Source: Geobacillus icigianus (GTDB lineage Bacteria; Bacillota; Bacilli; Bacillales; Anoxybacillaceae). From it: a stretch of DNA of 26,603 nucleotides. The translations under genes and the position numbers were made by a program. Where the stretch lies: contig NZ_JPYA01000128.1 of the NCBI RefSeq assembly GCF_000750005.1, positions 1-26,603 on the forward strand, written 5' to 3'. The notes beneath the pieces are model-generated. The model was not told the origin of the DNA. It worked only from the letters and a program-made list of their open reading frames with translations, and did not search any database. How positions within the stretch are numbered: position 1 is the first letter of the stretch; each line of letters starts with the position of its first letter. Positions 7,420 to 15,583 of the stretch are shown here, piece after piece.

Positions 7420-8766
7420 TTATTTCCATATTCGTTGTAGCCGAAACCATTCTTGCAAGTATCCAAAAAATGAAACTGGAGACATAATCATTTGATAACA
7501 AAGAACAAACAATACAAATCCAACACGGTTTCGGCGAACCCGCAAACCCAGCATACGAAACACGTATCGTTGGTATCGATAAAGCGCGCCGTACGCTAAC
7601 AAAGAGAGGGGAATTACCCATAATGTCATCGGTCCAACAATATAATAATAGCCGAACCAAGCCGCAATAAATCCCGGAAGCCAACATAACGTATAAACCG
7701 CATCCAAATAGGGAAGAACAAGATTGATCATAGTTAAATACTTGACAAACCCTTGTGGTTGCTGCCACGGTTTGACAGCTTTTAAAGCTTCAATCATTCC
7801 CCGGGCCCAACGCGCCCGCTGACGACAAAAATGGCGCCATGACGACGGAACATCTGTAAATGCCACTGCCTGAGGCTCAAAATAAATTTTCCATCCTCTC
7901 TCCAACAAGCGCCAAGAGAGAACGATATCTTCCCCAATCGCATTTGGCCATCCTCCCACAGTTCGGAGGCACTCCACCTTATACAAACTATACGCCCCTT
8001 GAGCAACTAGAGTCCCTTGATACAATCCTTGCATCCTTTTAATGGAAGCAATCCCTAGAAAATAGTCCCATTCTTGCATTTTGGTCAAAAGATTCTCCCG
8101 GCTGTTTCTCACTAACACAGCGCCAGCTACAGCACAAACATCCGCGGGGGCCGATTCCATTCTGGCAATCAAGTACCGGACGGCAGATCGATGAAGCAAT
8201 GTATCGGCATCTAAAGTGATCACATAATCGGTACGGACGTGAGCAAGCCCGCGATTCAAGGCATGAAACTTTCCAAGCTCTTTTTCTTCTAAAATCTCTA
8301 TAGGCAATTGACACTGATCAGCTGCTTCTTTCGCCACTTGAGCCGTTCCATCCGACGAATCATTATCGACGAGAAGAAGGTGGATATCACCGTTATAATC
8401 TTGCTTAGCAATATAAGCGATTGTATTGGCGATGCGCTTCGCTTCATTTCGAGCGGCAATCAAAATGGTTACCGGCCTTTTTGGGTCCTCGGTTTTAAAA
8501 GGTGGTTGGCGATCCAGCAACAAGCTGATGACAAAAAAAGCGGTCAAATAGCCTGGAATATAAGCCAATCCAGTGATCACCACCACAGCCAACGGAAAGC
8601 CAATAAGATTCTTTAAATCTTTCAACCACGGAATAGAAAGATAAATACTAATCCCCATCCATAACCAAGCTACCACATGACTAATAAGGAATTTATGTTT
8701 CACTGGAATGTATCGTTCCTTCTGTCGCTGTGGTTGCGGTTGAAGCGGACTTAACGGAATGTTCAT
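7420..8766 (-). CDS. membrane GT2 glycosyltransferase (PgaC/IcaA-like)
   Basis: This is a 448-aa processive-type family 2 glycosyltransferase. Two N-terminal transmembrane helices (about 25-45 and 55-83) precede the cytoplasmic GT-A domain. Visible motifs are LVDNDSSDGT (131-141), DAD (186-188), GED (278-280, the TED/GED catalytic base) and QRARW (316-320). Three or four hydrophobic segments follow to the C-terminus. This is the plan of poly-beta-1,6-GlcNAc synthases and related hyaluronan/cellulose synthase-like enzymes. The sugar polymer cannot be determined. No deacetylase or accessory ica/pga gene is next to it. Its ribosome-binding site is an unbroken run of nine G. Confidence 0.85.
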   Translation of the reverse strand: MNIPLSPLQPQPQRQKERYIPVKHKFLISHVVAWLWMGISIYLSIPWLKDLKNLIGFPLAVVVITGLAYIPGYLTAFFVISLLLDRQPPFKTEDPKRPVTILIAARNEAKRIANTIAYIAKQDYNGDIHLLLVDNDSSDGTAQVAKEAADQCQLPIEILEEKELGKFHALNRGLAHVRTDYVITLDADTLLHRSAVRYLIARMESAPADVCAVAGAVLVRNSRENLLTKMQEWDYFLGIASIKRMQGLYQGTLVAQGAYSLYKVECLRTVGGWPNAIGEDIVLSWRLLERGWKIYFEPQAVAFTDVPSSWRHFCRQRARWARGMIEALKAVKPWQQPQGFVKYLTMINLVLPYLDAVYTLCWLPGFIAAWFGYYYIVGPMTLWVIPLSLLAYGALYRYQRYVFRMLGLRVRRNRVGFVLFVLCYQMIMSPVSFFGYLQEWFRLQRIWK

Positions 8767-8776
8767 ATTTATATTT

Positions 8777-8785
8777 CCCCCCCCC
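8777..8785 (-). promoter_or_regulatory. G9 homopolymer ribosome-binding site
   Basis: Nine consecutive G (minus strand) lie 10 nt before the start codon of the GT2 glycosyltransferase and form its only Shine-Dalgarno-like sequence. Slippage in the tract would change spacing to the ATG. Confidence 0.5.
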
Positions 8786-8870
8786 TAATTACAACCTTTT
8801 ATAAGCGTTAAAATAGCGAACACTGAAAAAAGCTGATGATTTTAAGGAAACAAGACGCTTATCAATCTCG

Positions 8871-8976
8871 TTTTTTCAATATAGAAAAGCCATGTTCGTA
8901 TCCGAATCGCCTTTCAAACGATCCTCATCGCTCAAGAGAAACAACCGTTTTTCACCAGCCTTCTAAGAGGCTGGTG
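8871..8976 (+). repeat. dispersed element, copy C (best-preserved)
   Basis: TTTTTTCAATATAGAAAAGCC (box 1) ends at 8891. A 53-bp spacer containing TTTCAAACGATCC and GCTCAAGAGAAACAA follows, then ACCGTTTTTCACCAGCC. The hairpin is perfect: CACCAGCCT (8953-8961), loop TCTAAG, AGGCTGGTG (8968-8976). Confidence 0.65.
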
Positions 8977-9010
8977 ACTTAATCGCGATACGTGTTTATC
9001 ATGTCATTTC

Positions 9011-9100
9011 TCAATTAGAAAAACCTTGTTGCATCGATCCTACTTCTCATGCGTTCTCCCATTGATGAAACGAATCAGCGGTTTTTTACCGCCCCCTGAG
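9011..9100 (+). repeat. dispersed element, copy D
   Basis: TCAATTAGAAAAACC (9011-9025) is followed 53 bp later by CGGTTTTTTACCGCCCC (9079-9095). The spacing and the spacer words GCATC, GATC and CCCATTG match copy A. The hairpin is reduced to CGGT/ACCG. It lies in tandem with copy C. Confidence 0.5.
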
Positions 9101-9513
9101 AATTGATGAAATAAGGGCGTCCCAATTCATGAGGAACACCCTTTCTAAGCCAAAAGTGAGTTTTTTTATTTCCCCACTCACGGGATTGTCGCCTGTCACG
9201 TTCTTTGCCTGCAAAAATCGCCTTATCTAACTGAACAGCTACGAATCTCCTGAAATCTTCTGATTCGTCTTTCTATTATTCTAGCTAATATGAGGAGTTC
9301 ATCATCACCCGATCAGTTTACCATATACCCCGTTCTCGCTTCAAGCATTTAATGCGGCGAGAGTCAGTCAAGACTTCGTGGAGAACATTTTTTTGGTCTA
9401 TTACGGGCGTTGTCAATCACCGGTTGATAGACCATTTTGAGGAATTGATATCGTAAGCGATTTCGGACTCTCATCCCTCATCTATATATGGTTTTTATAC
9501 CCATTTTTTACAT

Positions 9514-10126
9514 TCATAAACCATCCCGACGCGCCGACAGCCACTCCCGATCGTCCCGGATGCATCCCGGCATCGACTCGATCCGGCGGATCATTTCGGC
9601 CAACGACTCTTCTCTGGCTTCGTCCCCTAACGTACCGATGGCACTGTTTAGCTCCACGAGAAGCCCCTCCTCGTCTTGCTTCGCCAGCTTCTTCCGCACC
9701 TCCCGCCAACGCGGGTGGCCGGACAGACACTGACGAAGCTCCCGCGCCACATGGAACCGATCCAACTGAAAGCACGCCCGCTTTCCGAAATACTCCCAGC
9801 AGGCCGACCGCCGTTTCCTCGAGGCAAGGACGGATCGATTGGGCTCCATCAAAGCCCAGCTCGGCATCCAACAAGAAGGTATACGCCCCTGCCTGCCGAT
9901 CATAGTAGTAGTTCCATCGGAACGTCACGTCTCCAAACAGCGTTTGGAGGGTGGTCGGCCGTTTGTCTTTCAGCTGATAGCGGCGCTTGTCCCTGGCTTC
10001 CGCCAGTTGTTGATCGATTTCCTCCAAAAGGGACGCCAACAAGGTGGCAAACACGTTTTGACGGGTTCTCAACAATGGTTCCTCCAGCTCTTTTCATAAA
10101 GGCCATTGTGTGGTAAGATGTTTCAT
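9514..10126 (-). pseudogene. ISLre2/UPF0236-type transposase remnant
   Basis: These are decayed pieces of an ISLre2-family transposase. The ATG at 10126 follows AGGAGGGAG, but codon 11 is a TGA. Beyond it a frame resembling the family N-terminus continues (ASLLEEIDQQLAEARDKRRYQ, then FDGAQSIRPCLEETAVGL). Near 9780-9800 homology jumps to another frame that starts late in the protein (CFQLDRFHVARELRQCLSGH), so several hundred bp encoding the catalytic middle have been deleted. The C-terminus is also cut (ends REWLSARRDGL). Intact members are about 450 aa. It is certainly inactive. Confidence 0.8.
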
Positions 10127-10210
10127 GGACGCTCTCCCTCCTGTTTTCGGTTGGTGTCAACAATCACTATCATAGCAGGGAGAGAGTCCTTTTTGCATGA
10201 AATTCGCTTT
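10127..10210. mobile_element. probable left end of the ISLre2-type element
   Basis: Upstream of the broken transposase start, on the minus strand, are a TATGAT-like -10 and the leader AGGACTCTCTCCC. They are preceded by GCGAATTTCATGCAAAAAGG, which I take to lie at or near the terminal inverted repeat. The matching right end was not found between 9120 and 9513. Confidence 0.35.
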
Positions 10211-10341
10211 TTTCCTACCGCGCTTTGCTTGGTGGCCCCGACGAGCGTCGCGAACAAAAGTTCGTAATCCTCATCAGGGATCCTTCCTGAACGTCACCCA
10301 CAAATATTTTACTCACACATGCGGCGAGGGGGAATTTTTCC

Positions 10342-10376
10342 AAAAAAGCGAACTCCCCGCCACCTAGGCTTCGCTT
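10342..10376 (-). terminator. intrinsic terminator downstream of mqo
   Basis: On the minus strand the 7-bp stem AAGCGAA/TTCGCTT (10370-10376 and 10346-10352) runs into TTTTTT. It is the first good terminator after mqo, about 260 bp past its stop codon. Confidence 0.6.
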
Positions 10377-10632
10377 AGAGGTGGAAGGCTTCAAGCGACT
10401 TTTGCGTGTTCACCGAACGGTCAGCCACACACAAGAGCCCTTTGTACTTTCCTTCGCTCCGCAGGCGTCCGTTCTACCAATAGATGACCACATCCGTCGG
10501 CGATCACCAACCGCCCTTCATCTCCTACACATCGGGCGTTGCCCTATACATTCCTTGAGGCAAGAGATTTCTGTCGGAAATGACCTTAAAAGACCGAGCC
10601 GGTCAACACCTAAGCTTGTCCATCCTTTAATC
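10350..10632 (-). mobile_element. possible IS605/TnpB right end with omega-RNA-like segment
   Basis: This minus-strand segment has no sustained reading frame and ends with GAAGCC, then a CCACCT/AGGTGG stem (10379-10384 and 10360-10365), then GGCGGGGAGTTC. That layout is typical, from memory, of the 3' end of IS200/IS605-type tnpB elements, where the omega (guide) RNA scaffold lies. Short frames contain ADRSVNTQKSLEAFHL. No tnpB body is present because mqo begins immediately upstream, so at most it is a solo end or scar. It could instead be a structured 3' UTR of mqo. Confidence 0.35.
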
Positions 10633-12141
10633 TTATCCTGCCTGAACAAAACTGTGATGATTCAATTCAAGTGCTTTGGCTGTAGACGCCTGCACTTGCC
10701 GCAGCAGCGGTTCATTGTTCATCAGCGATTGGCCGTAGGAAGGAATCATCTCCTTCACTTTCCGCCCCCACTCGCTCATCCGATCGGGGAAGCATTTTTC
10801 AATGACTTCCAGCATGACATGAACCGCCGTCGATGCGCCCGGCGATGCACCAAGCAGCGCCGCGATCGAACCGTCAGCCGCATGGACGACCTCGGTGCCG
10901 AACTGCAATGTCCCTTTGCCGCCGGATTCCGTGTCTTTGATCACTTGCACTCGTTGTCCGGCCACGATGATCTCCCACTCGTCGCTTTGCGCGGTCGGCA
11001 CAAATTCGCGCAGCTCTTGCATGCGCTGTTCTTTGGACAACAGCACTTGCTGGATCAAATAGCTCGTCAAAGCCATATTTTTTACGCCCGCCGCTATCAT
11101 CGTCAACACGTTATGCGGCTTGACCGAAGTAAACAGGTCGAGCATCGAGCCGTTTTTCAGAAACTTCGGCGAAAAACCGGCAAACGGCCCGAACAGCAAC
11201 ATCTTCTGATTGTCGATAAACCGTGTGTCCAAATGCGGAACCGACATCGGCGGCGCGCCGACTTTCGCTTTGCCGTACACTTTCGCGTGATGCTTTTCCA
11301 CCACTTCCGGGTTGTTGCACACCATAAACAGCCCGCTGACCGGAAAGCCGCCAATGCCTTTTCCTTCTGGAATGCCGGACTTTTGCAACAAGTGAAGGCT
11401 GCCTCCCCCGGCCCCGATGAAAACGAACTTCGCTGCATGCCGTTCGACAACGCCGCTGTCTAAATTCCGCACTTTCAGCTCCCACAAACCATCACTTGTC
11501 CGTTTGATATCTTCCACATGGTGGCGGTAATGAATCTCCACGTTTTTCCGTTTTAAATGTTCAAACAGCTCACGCGTCAACGCTCCAAAGTTCACATCCG
11601 TCCCTGATTCAATTCGCGTCGCCGCCAGCGGCTCCGTCACTGTCCGATCTTCCATCATGAGCGGCACCCATTCGGCCAGCTTTTTCGGGTCATCGGAAAA
11701 TTCCATGCCTTTAAACAGCGGATTGGCCGCCATCGTTTCATACCGCTTTTTCAAAAACGCCACATTGTCCGCGCCTTGCACGAAGCTCATGTGCGGCAGC
11801 GGGCGAATGAACGTTTTCGGATCGCGAAGCACTCCGCTGTTCACCAAATGAGCCCAAAACTGTAAGGAAACATAAAACTGTTCATTGATTTTAATGGCTT
11901 TGCTAATGTCGATCGACCCGTCCGGCTTCTCCACCGTATAGTTCAGTTCACAAAGCGCCGCATGCCCCGTCCCAGCGTTATTCCACTCATTTGAGCTTTC
12001 CACACCGGCTTCTTCCAACCTTTCAAACACCGTGATCTCCCACTCCGGCGCCAATTCCTTCAACAGCGTCCCCAATGTCGCACTCATAATGCCAGCGCCG
12101 ATTAAGATCACATCAGTTTTTGCTTGTTTGTTGCCCATCAT
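10633..12141 (-). CDS. mqo: malate:quinone oxidoreductase
   Basis: This is a 502-aa FAD-dependent, membrane-associated enzyme that oxidises malate to oxaloacetate and reduces quinone, acting in the TCA cycle and respiratory chain. The FAD Rossmann motif is [13 protein letters not shown] near the N-terminus. Other Mqo signatures are [48 protein letters not shown] and [12 protein letters not shown] near the C-terminus. Length matches the family (about 490-510). The ATG at 12141 was chosen because AGGGATGG lies just upstream and it begins shortly before the Rossmann fold; the frame is open to 12177. It is monocistronic. Confidence 0.95.
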   Translation of the reverse strand: MMGNKQAKTDVILIGAGIMSATLGTLLKELAPEWEITVFERLEEAGVESSNEWNNAGTGHAALCELNYTVEKPDGSIDISKAIKINEQFYVSLQFWAHLVNSGVLRDPKTFIRPLPHMSFVQGADNVAFLKKRYETMAANPLFKGMEFSDDPKKLAEWVPLMMEDRTVTEPLAATRIESGTDVNFGALTRELFEHLKRKNVEIHYRHHVEDIKRTSDGLWELKVRNLDSGVVERHAAKFVFIGAGGGSLHLLQKSGIPEGKGIGGFPVSGLFMVCNNPEVVEKHHAKVYGKAKVGAPPMSVPHLDTRFIDNQKMLLFGPFAGFSPKFLKNGSMLDLFTSVKPHNVLTMIAAGVKNMALTSYLIQQVLLSKEQRMQELREFVPTAQSDEWEIIVAGQRVQVIKDTESGGKGTLQFGTEVVHAADGSIAALLGASPGASTAVHVMLEVIEKCFPDRMSEWGRKVKEMIPSYGQSLMNNEPLLRQVQASTAKALELNHHSFVQAG

Positions 12142-12241
12142 TACCATCCCTATCCATGAATAGTTGTAAAAGAGCATCGAGCGATCGCTCGAAATGATTC
12201 CACCGATACCCCTTTTATTTTTGAGGGCGATTCCGACATTT

Positions 12242-12272
12242 ATTATAACACAATTGATTAATAGTATGTCAC
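12242..12272 (-). promoter_or_regulatory. candidate mqo promoter with dyad
   Basis: A perfect -10 TATAAT (12242-12247, minus strand) is paired with GTGACA (12267-12272) at a long 19-bp spacing. The -35 lies inside an inverted repeat AATAGT-ATGTC-ACTATT at 12260-12276, with further AT pairing outside it. This suggests regulation of a suboptimal promoter. Confidence 0.5.
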
Positions 12273-12470
12273 TATTATTGATTTGAACAAAAATATATTA
12301 ATATAATTCAATGTACCGTTGCATATTCATGACATCAACACAGCCATCCCAACATCGCCCTTCATAATAATTTTACAAAATCGTTGAATATTTCGCCACC
12401 ATCTCGAGAAAAAACGCAGAAATTTTTCAAGAAGGCTGATGAAAAACAAACGAAATCATTTTATAGCAGC

Positions 12471-12493
12471 AAAAAAGACGGCTCCATGCCGCC
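12471..12493 (-). terminator. intrinsic terminator of the 163-aa gene
   Basis: On the minus strand GGCGGC-ATGGA-GCCGTC (one G-T pair) is followed by TTTTTT. It lies 55 bp past the stop codon at 12549. Confidence 0.7.
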
Positions 12494-12548
12494 AAAGCGT
12501 CATATAAGCCATCTACACCCGAAACATTCCAAGGTGACATCCATCGTA

Positions 12549-13040
12549 TTAGGCAATCGTTTTTTCAATTTCTCTAACAAATGGCTCGTGCGAAGTATTC
12601 TCTAAAAAATCTTCGAATATTTCATCAAGTTGCAAGTTGAGATCTTCATTGACCTCATTCCTGTCCTCGTCATAAATCTCAAAGTGGCTGTACTTCCATT
12701 GATCAAATGTTTCCCTAAGCAAGTCACAGTATGTCACCCAACGCTTTCCATAGTTAGACATATACGTCGGCACCCATTGATCAATGTAAACGTTGTTTAA
12801 CAACTCATCTAACGGAGAACAATAAAATCGCGAGCCCTTACTTCTTCCCAGCGATCGGACAAGCTCGGCGAACTCTTCCTTCTTCATTTTCCTCACTTCA
12901 CCGGAATAGTCATAGCTGATCTTGCCGTTGTATGGATTGATGAATGGTTCAGCGGTGTATATCCATTGGTGCGGTATATGCGTTTGAATCACTTCCATGA
13001 GCATTCGGGCAATGAGTTGCGGGATATCACGGAAATCCAA
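12549..13040 (-). CDS. unrecognised acidic protein
   Basis: This is a 163-aa protein I do not recognise. The TTG at 13040 is the likely start because GGGAGG lies 10 nt upstream; the frame is open to 13097, and internal ATGs at about residue 14 and 17 are alternatives without a good ribosome-binding site. It is rich in aromatic residues (WVPTYMSNYGKRWVTYC). The C-terminal 45 residues are strongly acidic (VNEDLNLQLDEIFEDFLEN). No signal peptide or membrane segment is evident. It has its own terminator and stands among decayed accessory genes, so it may be part of the mobile or defence gene pool. Confidence 0.6.
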   Translation of the reverse strand: MDFRDIPQLIARMLMEVIQTHIPHQWIYTAEPFINPYNGKISYDYSGEVRKMKKEEFAELVRSLGRSKGSRFYCSPLDELLNNVYIDQWVPTYMSNYGKRWVTYCDLLRETFDQWKYSHFEIYDEDRNEVNEDLNLQLDEIFEDFLENTSHEPFVREIEKTIA

Positions 13041-13163
13041 TTTTTGTCTTCCTCCCTCACAAGAAGATGCGAAACAACACCTTCTTTCATCCCGCAATGG
13101 AAACCGTAGGATGAAAGGCGCCGAATTTCGTAATCAAGCAAGGCGCTTCCGCGGTCACGGTCT

Positions 13164-14155
13164 TCACAAACGCTGCGGCCCTTCGGCATCCTTAGGCCAT
13201 ACCGTCCATACGATGATCAATTGGCCGCTTGTCGTCACCAACCTTCTTATTCCCTTGGGCATCCCCTTGTTTTTTATTTCCCTACTCTTCAATCCCCGAA
13301 CATCTTCCTCTAGAAGATCCACCAACCGAGCAATGTCTTCCACCGTCATTCCTTTGCGCTCCATGTTACGAATCAGCTGTTTCATTCCTTGTTGAATTCC
13401 ACGTTCGATCCCTTCTTCCAACCCCTCCTTCCTTCCCTTTTGCTCATAGGAAATGATCAGCCCCAACATGTTCTCTTTTTCTTTCGTTTCCATCGCCTTT
13501 ACTTCTCTTTACAGTTGTTGTTCTTCCTCCTCCGACAACTTCACATACGTTTCAAAAAAGCCCAAGAGCAGCCGCTGCCTCGCTTCATCCAGCTCCAATC
13601 GCACCAACATGCGCAAAAACTCTTTTTTCAACTCGACTTTCTCACTTTCAGTATACCCCATTTTGCCAAGCAGCGCAGCCGCAACGCAATCGGATTGTCA
13701 TGCCGAATAGAATCCCACCAGTGTTTCTTGCGCAGCTCCATCGGGAAAAAGGGGAACTGCAACACCTCGCCAAAGGGAAACTCAATCGAAAACACGGACG
13801 GTTCATCACGGAGGGCATCATGGCTGAAGACGGCAACGAGAATAATGCGGATACGGTATTTTTCAAACAAACGGCTGAAATAGACAAACATGCGCTTCGG
13901 AAAGGACGACTGCACGTTGCTTTGATTCCCCACATGAACGATGATCAGTCCATCTTCCCCTTTCAGCTTCGTCTCGATCGACAGATCAACGCTGTATTTT
14001 TCTCCTGCGGTCACATCGGTGAACAGTTCTTCGGACAAAAAGGACAAATGGCGGAAATCGATATGCTCGTGCATGTCGGGGAAAAAGAGGAAGAAAAACT
14101 CTTCGAAGAACGTCTGGATCAGCTCTTTGAACAATCGGTCATGGTCAATGGCCAT
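13164..14155 (-). pseudogene. broken Rpn-family (PD-(D/E)XK) nuclease gene
   Basis: The remains match the Rpn/YhgA-like recombination-promoting nuclease (putative transposase) family. A good start at 14155 (GAGGTGAT upstream) opens into DHDRLFKELIQTFFEEF, then EELFTDVTAGEKYSVDLSIE and VFSIEFPFGEVLQF. Near 13685-13695 the homology shifts frame (AALLGKMGYTESEKVELKKE). It then meets an in-frame TAA at about 13514, and resumes as REVKAMETKEKENMLGLIIS to the usual charged C-terminus. Lesions are therefore one frameshift and one nonsense codon. The conserved E-x-Q of the active site reads GNQ, so the enzyme was probably inactive even before truncation. Confidence 0.8.
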
Positions 14156-14189
14156 CCGATCACCTCACGATGAAGATGTTCACCAACTA

Positions 14190-14534
14190 TCATTCGTGAG
14201 CACGAGGCGAAAATCCTGCATGTACGATATAAAAAATGAAGAGCCAGGAAAAAAGCTCTCCGTTTTGTGCTTGCTCCCCGTCATACAAACAGTATCGAAC
14301 GCTCGTGTTACGAACGGAATGGTTGAAACGCCACACTTGATTAACCCAGCTATTTCTTGATTTCGGTTTGGCCTCGTTAAACACTTCGTCTGCCTTCTGT
14401 TGAAGCTGTTGCTTTGATGAAAAATGCCTTGGGTTTCCTAACTGCGCCCAGCCGATCGATGCGATGCCCTTTTCCAGCCAAAGCGGAATCAGTTCATTGC
14501 GGTCGCCCGCGCGGATCATCCACCATTTTGACAT
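14190..14534 (-). pseudogene. truncated Mrr-type restriction protein N-terminal domain
   Basis: A strong start (AAAGGAGGA, 7-nt spacing, ATG at 14534) opens into MSKWWMIRAGDRNELIPLWL, then GIASIGWAQLG and SWVNQVWRF. This resembles the N-terminal EVE-like/Mrr_N domain found before restriction endonuclease domains. After VWRF the family pattern stops, and the last 35 or so residues look unrelated. The protein is 114 aa rather than the roughly 300 expected, so the endonuclease part has been lost by deletion or rearrangement. The fragment may still be translated. Confidence 0.6.
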
Positions 14535-14709
14535 TCGGGTTCCTCCTTTTTGCAAAAAGAAATCGCTCCGCTTGTGAAGCAACCATTCTTCTAAAAACAG
14601 GAGCTGAAACAATGAGCATGTAGCTCCCCGCTGTAGACAATACGTTTAGGATGGGGCAAAACGAACAACCCGTATAACCTAAGCCCATCCATCGGTGTTC
14701 TTCACCTAA

Positions 14710-15228
14710 TTACAAACTGTTTAATCGATTTCGTTCAATTTTGATCGTATGATCTTTCCCATCCAATACATCTGCGCGCTTGCTGCCGTAGAGGCGAAGC
14801 TTGGGAGAGCCTTTCACCGCTTTTATGGAAAGCCGCGGAGTTCCTCGAACTTGTTGTCTTTGCAGGTCGACACACTCGAGAAACTCATTCCAACGGACGA
14901 TGGCAATCACTTGATTGGAGTCACTCGGCTGTTTCTGTGCGCAGACAAATGCAAACATGATTTCTTTTTCCTTGCTGTGTTCGAGATAAATCTTGTTAAT
15001 TTCTGCAATCTCATGATCACTGAATACAAACGACCAAGTGAAATCTTTGGAGCCGGATGGATTCGTGTTGTATTTCGTGTACATAATATAGCTCGCTTTA
15101 TTCGTCGTGACTTCATAAATTTGTCGGTTGTCATTTTCCTTTTCAAACAGCGCCGGCGCCAACCCGCCGTTGACCAGCGCGGAAAGAAGTGCTCCATAGT
15201 AATAATCCGCTTTACGAATCGTTGCCAT
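14710..15228 (-). CDS. unrecognised conserved-looking protein in a restriction context
   Basis: This is a 172-aa soluble protein. The ATG at 15228 follows GGGAGGGG with 7-nt spacing; the longer frame to 15285 is unlikely. I do not recognise the family. The alternating hydrophobic strands (RQIYEVTTNKASYIMYTKY, then WSFVFSDHEIAEI, MFAFVC and VIAIVRWNEFL) suggest a compact alpha/beta domain, and the C-terminus is basic (KLRLYGSKRADVL...IKIERNRL). A degenerate nuclease-like fold would fit but is not demonstrated. It sits next to the Mrr fragment and may have belonged to the same restriction locus. Confidence 0.65.
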   Translation of the reverse strand: MATIRKADYYYGALLSALVNGGLAPALFEKENDNRQIYEVTTNKASYIMYTKYNTNPSGSKDFTWSFVFSDHEIAEINKIYLEHSKEKEIMFAFVCAQKQPSDSNQVIAIVRWNEFLECVDLQRQQVRGTPRLSIKAVKGSPKLRLYGSKRADVLDGKDHTIKIERNRLNSL

Positions 15229-15333
15229 CCCGTGACCCCTCCCTTTGTCATAGATAAAAAGATTCAGTTGATTTGATTGTATCAACTTTTGTAAAACGTT
15301 GCCGTCGAACTTTGTCGACCAATCAAAAAATAC

Positions 15334-15357
15334 AAAAAGAGCGGTGCGGTGCTGCTC
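15334..15357 (-). terminator. hairpin terminator
   Basis: On the minus strand GAGCAGC and GCTC pair (stem 15339-15357, with wobble pairs inside), followed by TTTTTG. It lies 106 bp upstream of the 172-aa gene and may insulate that gene from transcription coming from the right. Confidence 0.45.
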
Positions 15358-15541
15358 CCTTTTCTATACCGATGGCGAAGCGATGAAAACACATAACACT
15401 TCCGCTTTGAAACTCATTTTTTATCAACTCCTATTTCTCTAAGTGTGCAATACACTAGCGCCCTGTTGCTGCTCAGAAATGTGCTCTTGGATGTCTCAAA
15501 GATTTTGCATTCAACCGGGGCAATTCATAATGTAATGCTAA

Positions 15542-15576
15542 GACAAAACAGAAGCCCGCTTGGCTTCTGTTTTGTC
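15542..15576. terminator. perfect 15-bp hairpin, bidirectional terminator
   Basis: The arms 15542-15556 and 15562-15576 (GACAAAACAGAAGCC and its complement) pair perfectly around CGCTT. The outer arm supplies a U-rich tail in either direction (GTTTTGTC). It stands 8 bp past the stop codon of the gene remnant at 15584, which was presumably its original gene. Confidence 0.75.
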
Positions 15577-15583
15577 CCCACCT

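Larger units (their letters stand above)
8767..9513. other. gene-free interval with repeats, upstream of the GT2 gene
   Basis: No gene is seen. It holds copies C and D of the dispersed element. An imperfect hairpin lies around 9115-9145 (AAGGGCG...CACCCTT). An inverted repeat TGGTCTAT/ATAGACCA (9394-9401 and 9427-9434) lies 80 bp beyond the transposase remnant and might mark a lost element end. No clear promoter for the GT2 gene was identified. Confidence 0.45.
12142..12548. other. mqo upstream region and downstream flank of an unknown gene
   Basis: No gene is seen. From mqo outwards it contains the mqo promoter and dyad (12242-12290), an AT-rich stretch, and a weak GTTTTTCATCAGCCTTCTT-like repeat core on the minus strand (12431-12447). 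The terminator of the next gene lies at 12471-12493. Confidence 0.5.

Noticed and set aside
3565..9100. Possible CRISPR array from the recurring GTTTTTCACC boxes
   Set aside because: Copies are hundreds to thousands of bp apart, the intervening sequence is partly conserved rather than unique, and no cas genes are present.
10381..11463. Long plus-strand open frame (360 aa) opposite mqo
   Set aside because: It is antisense to a clear mqo gene, has His/Arg-rich low-quality composition typical of a GC-rich shadow frame, and shows no domain.
12989..13189. 66-aa minus-strand frame overlapping the start of the 163-aa gene
   Set aside because: It has no ribosome-binding site or recognisable domain and overlaps a better-supported gene start.
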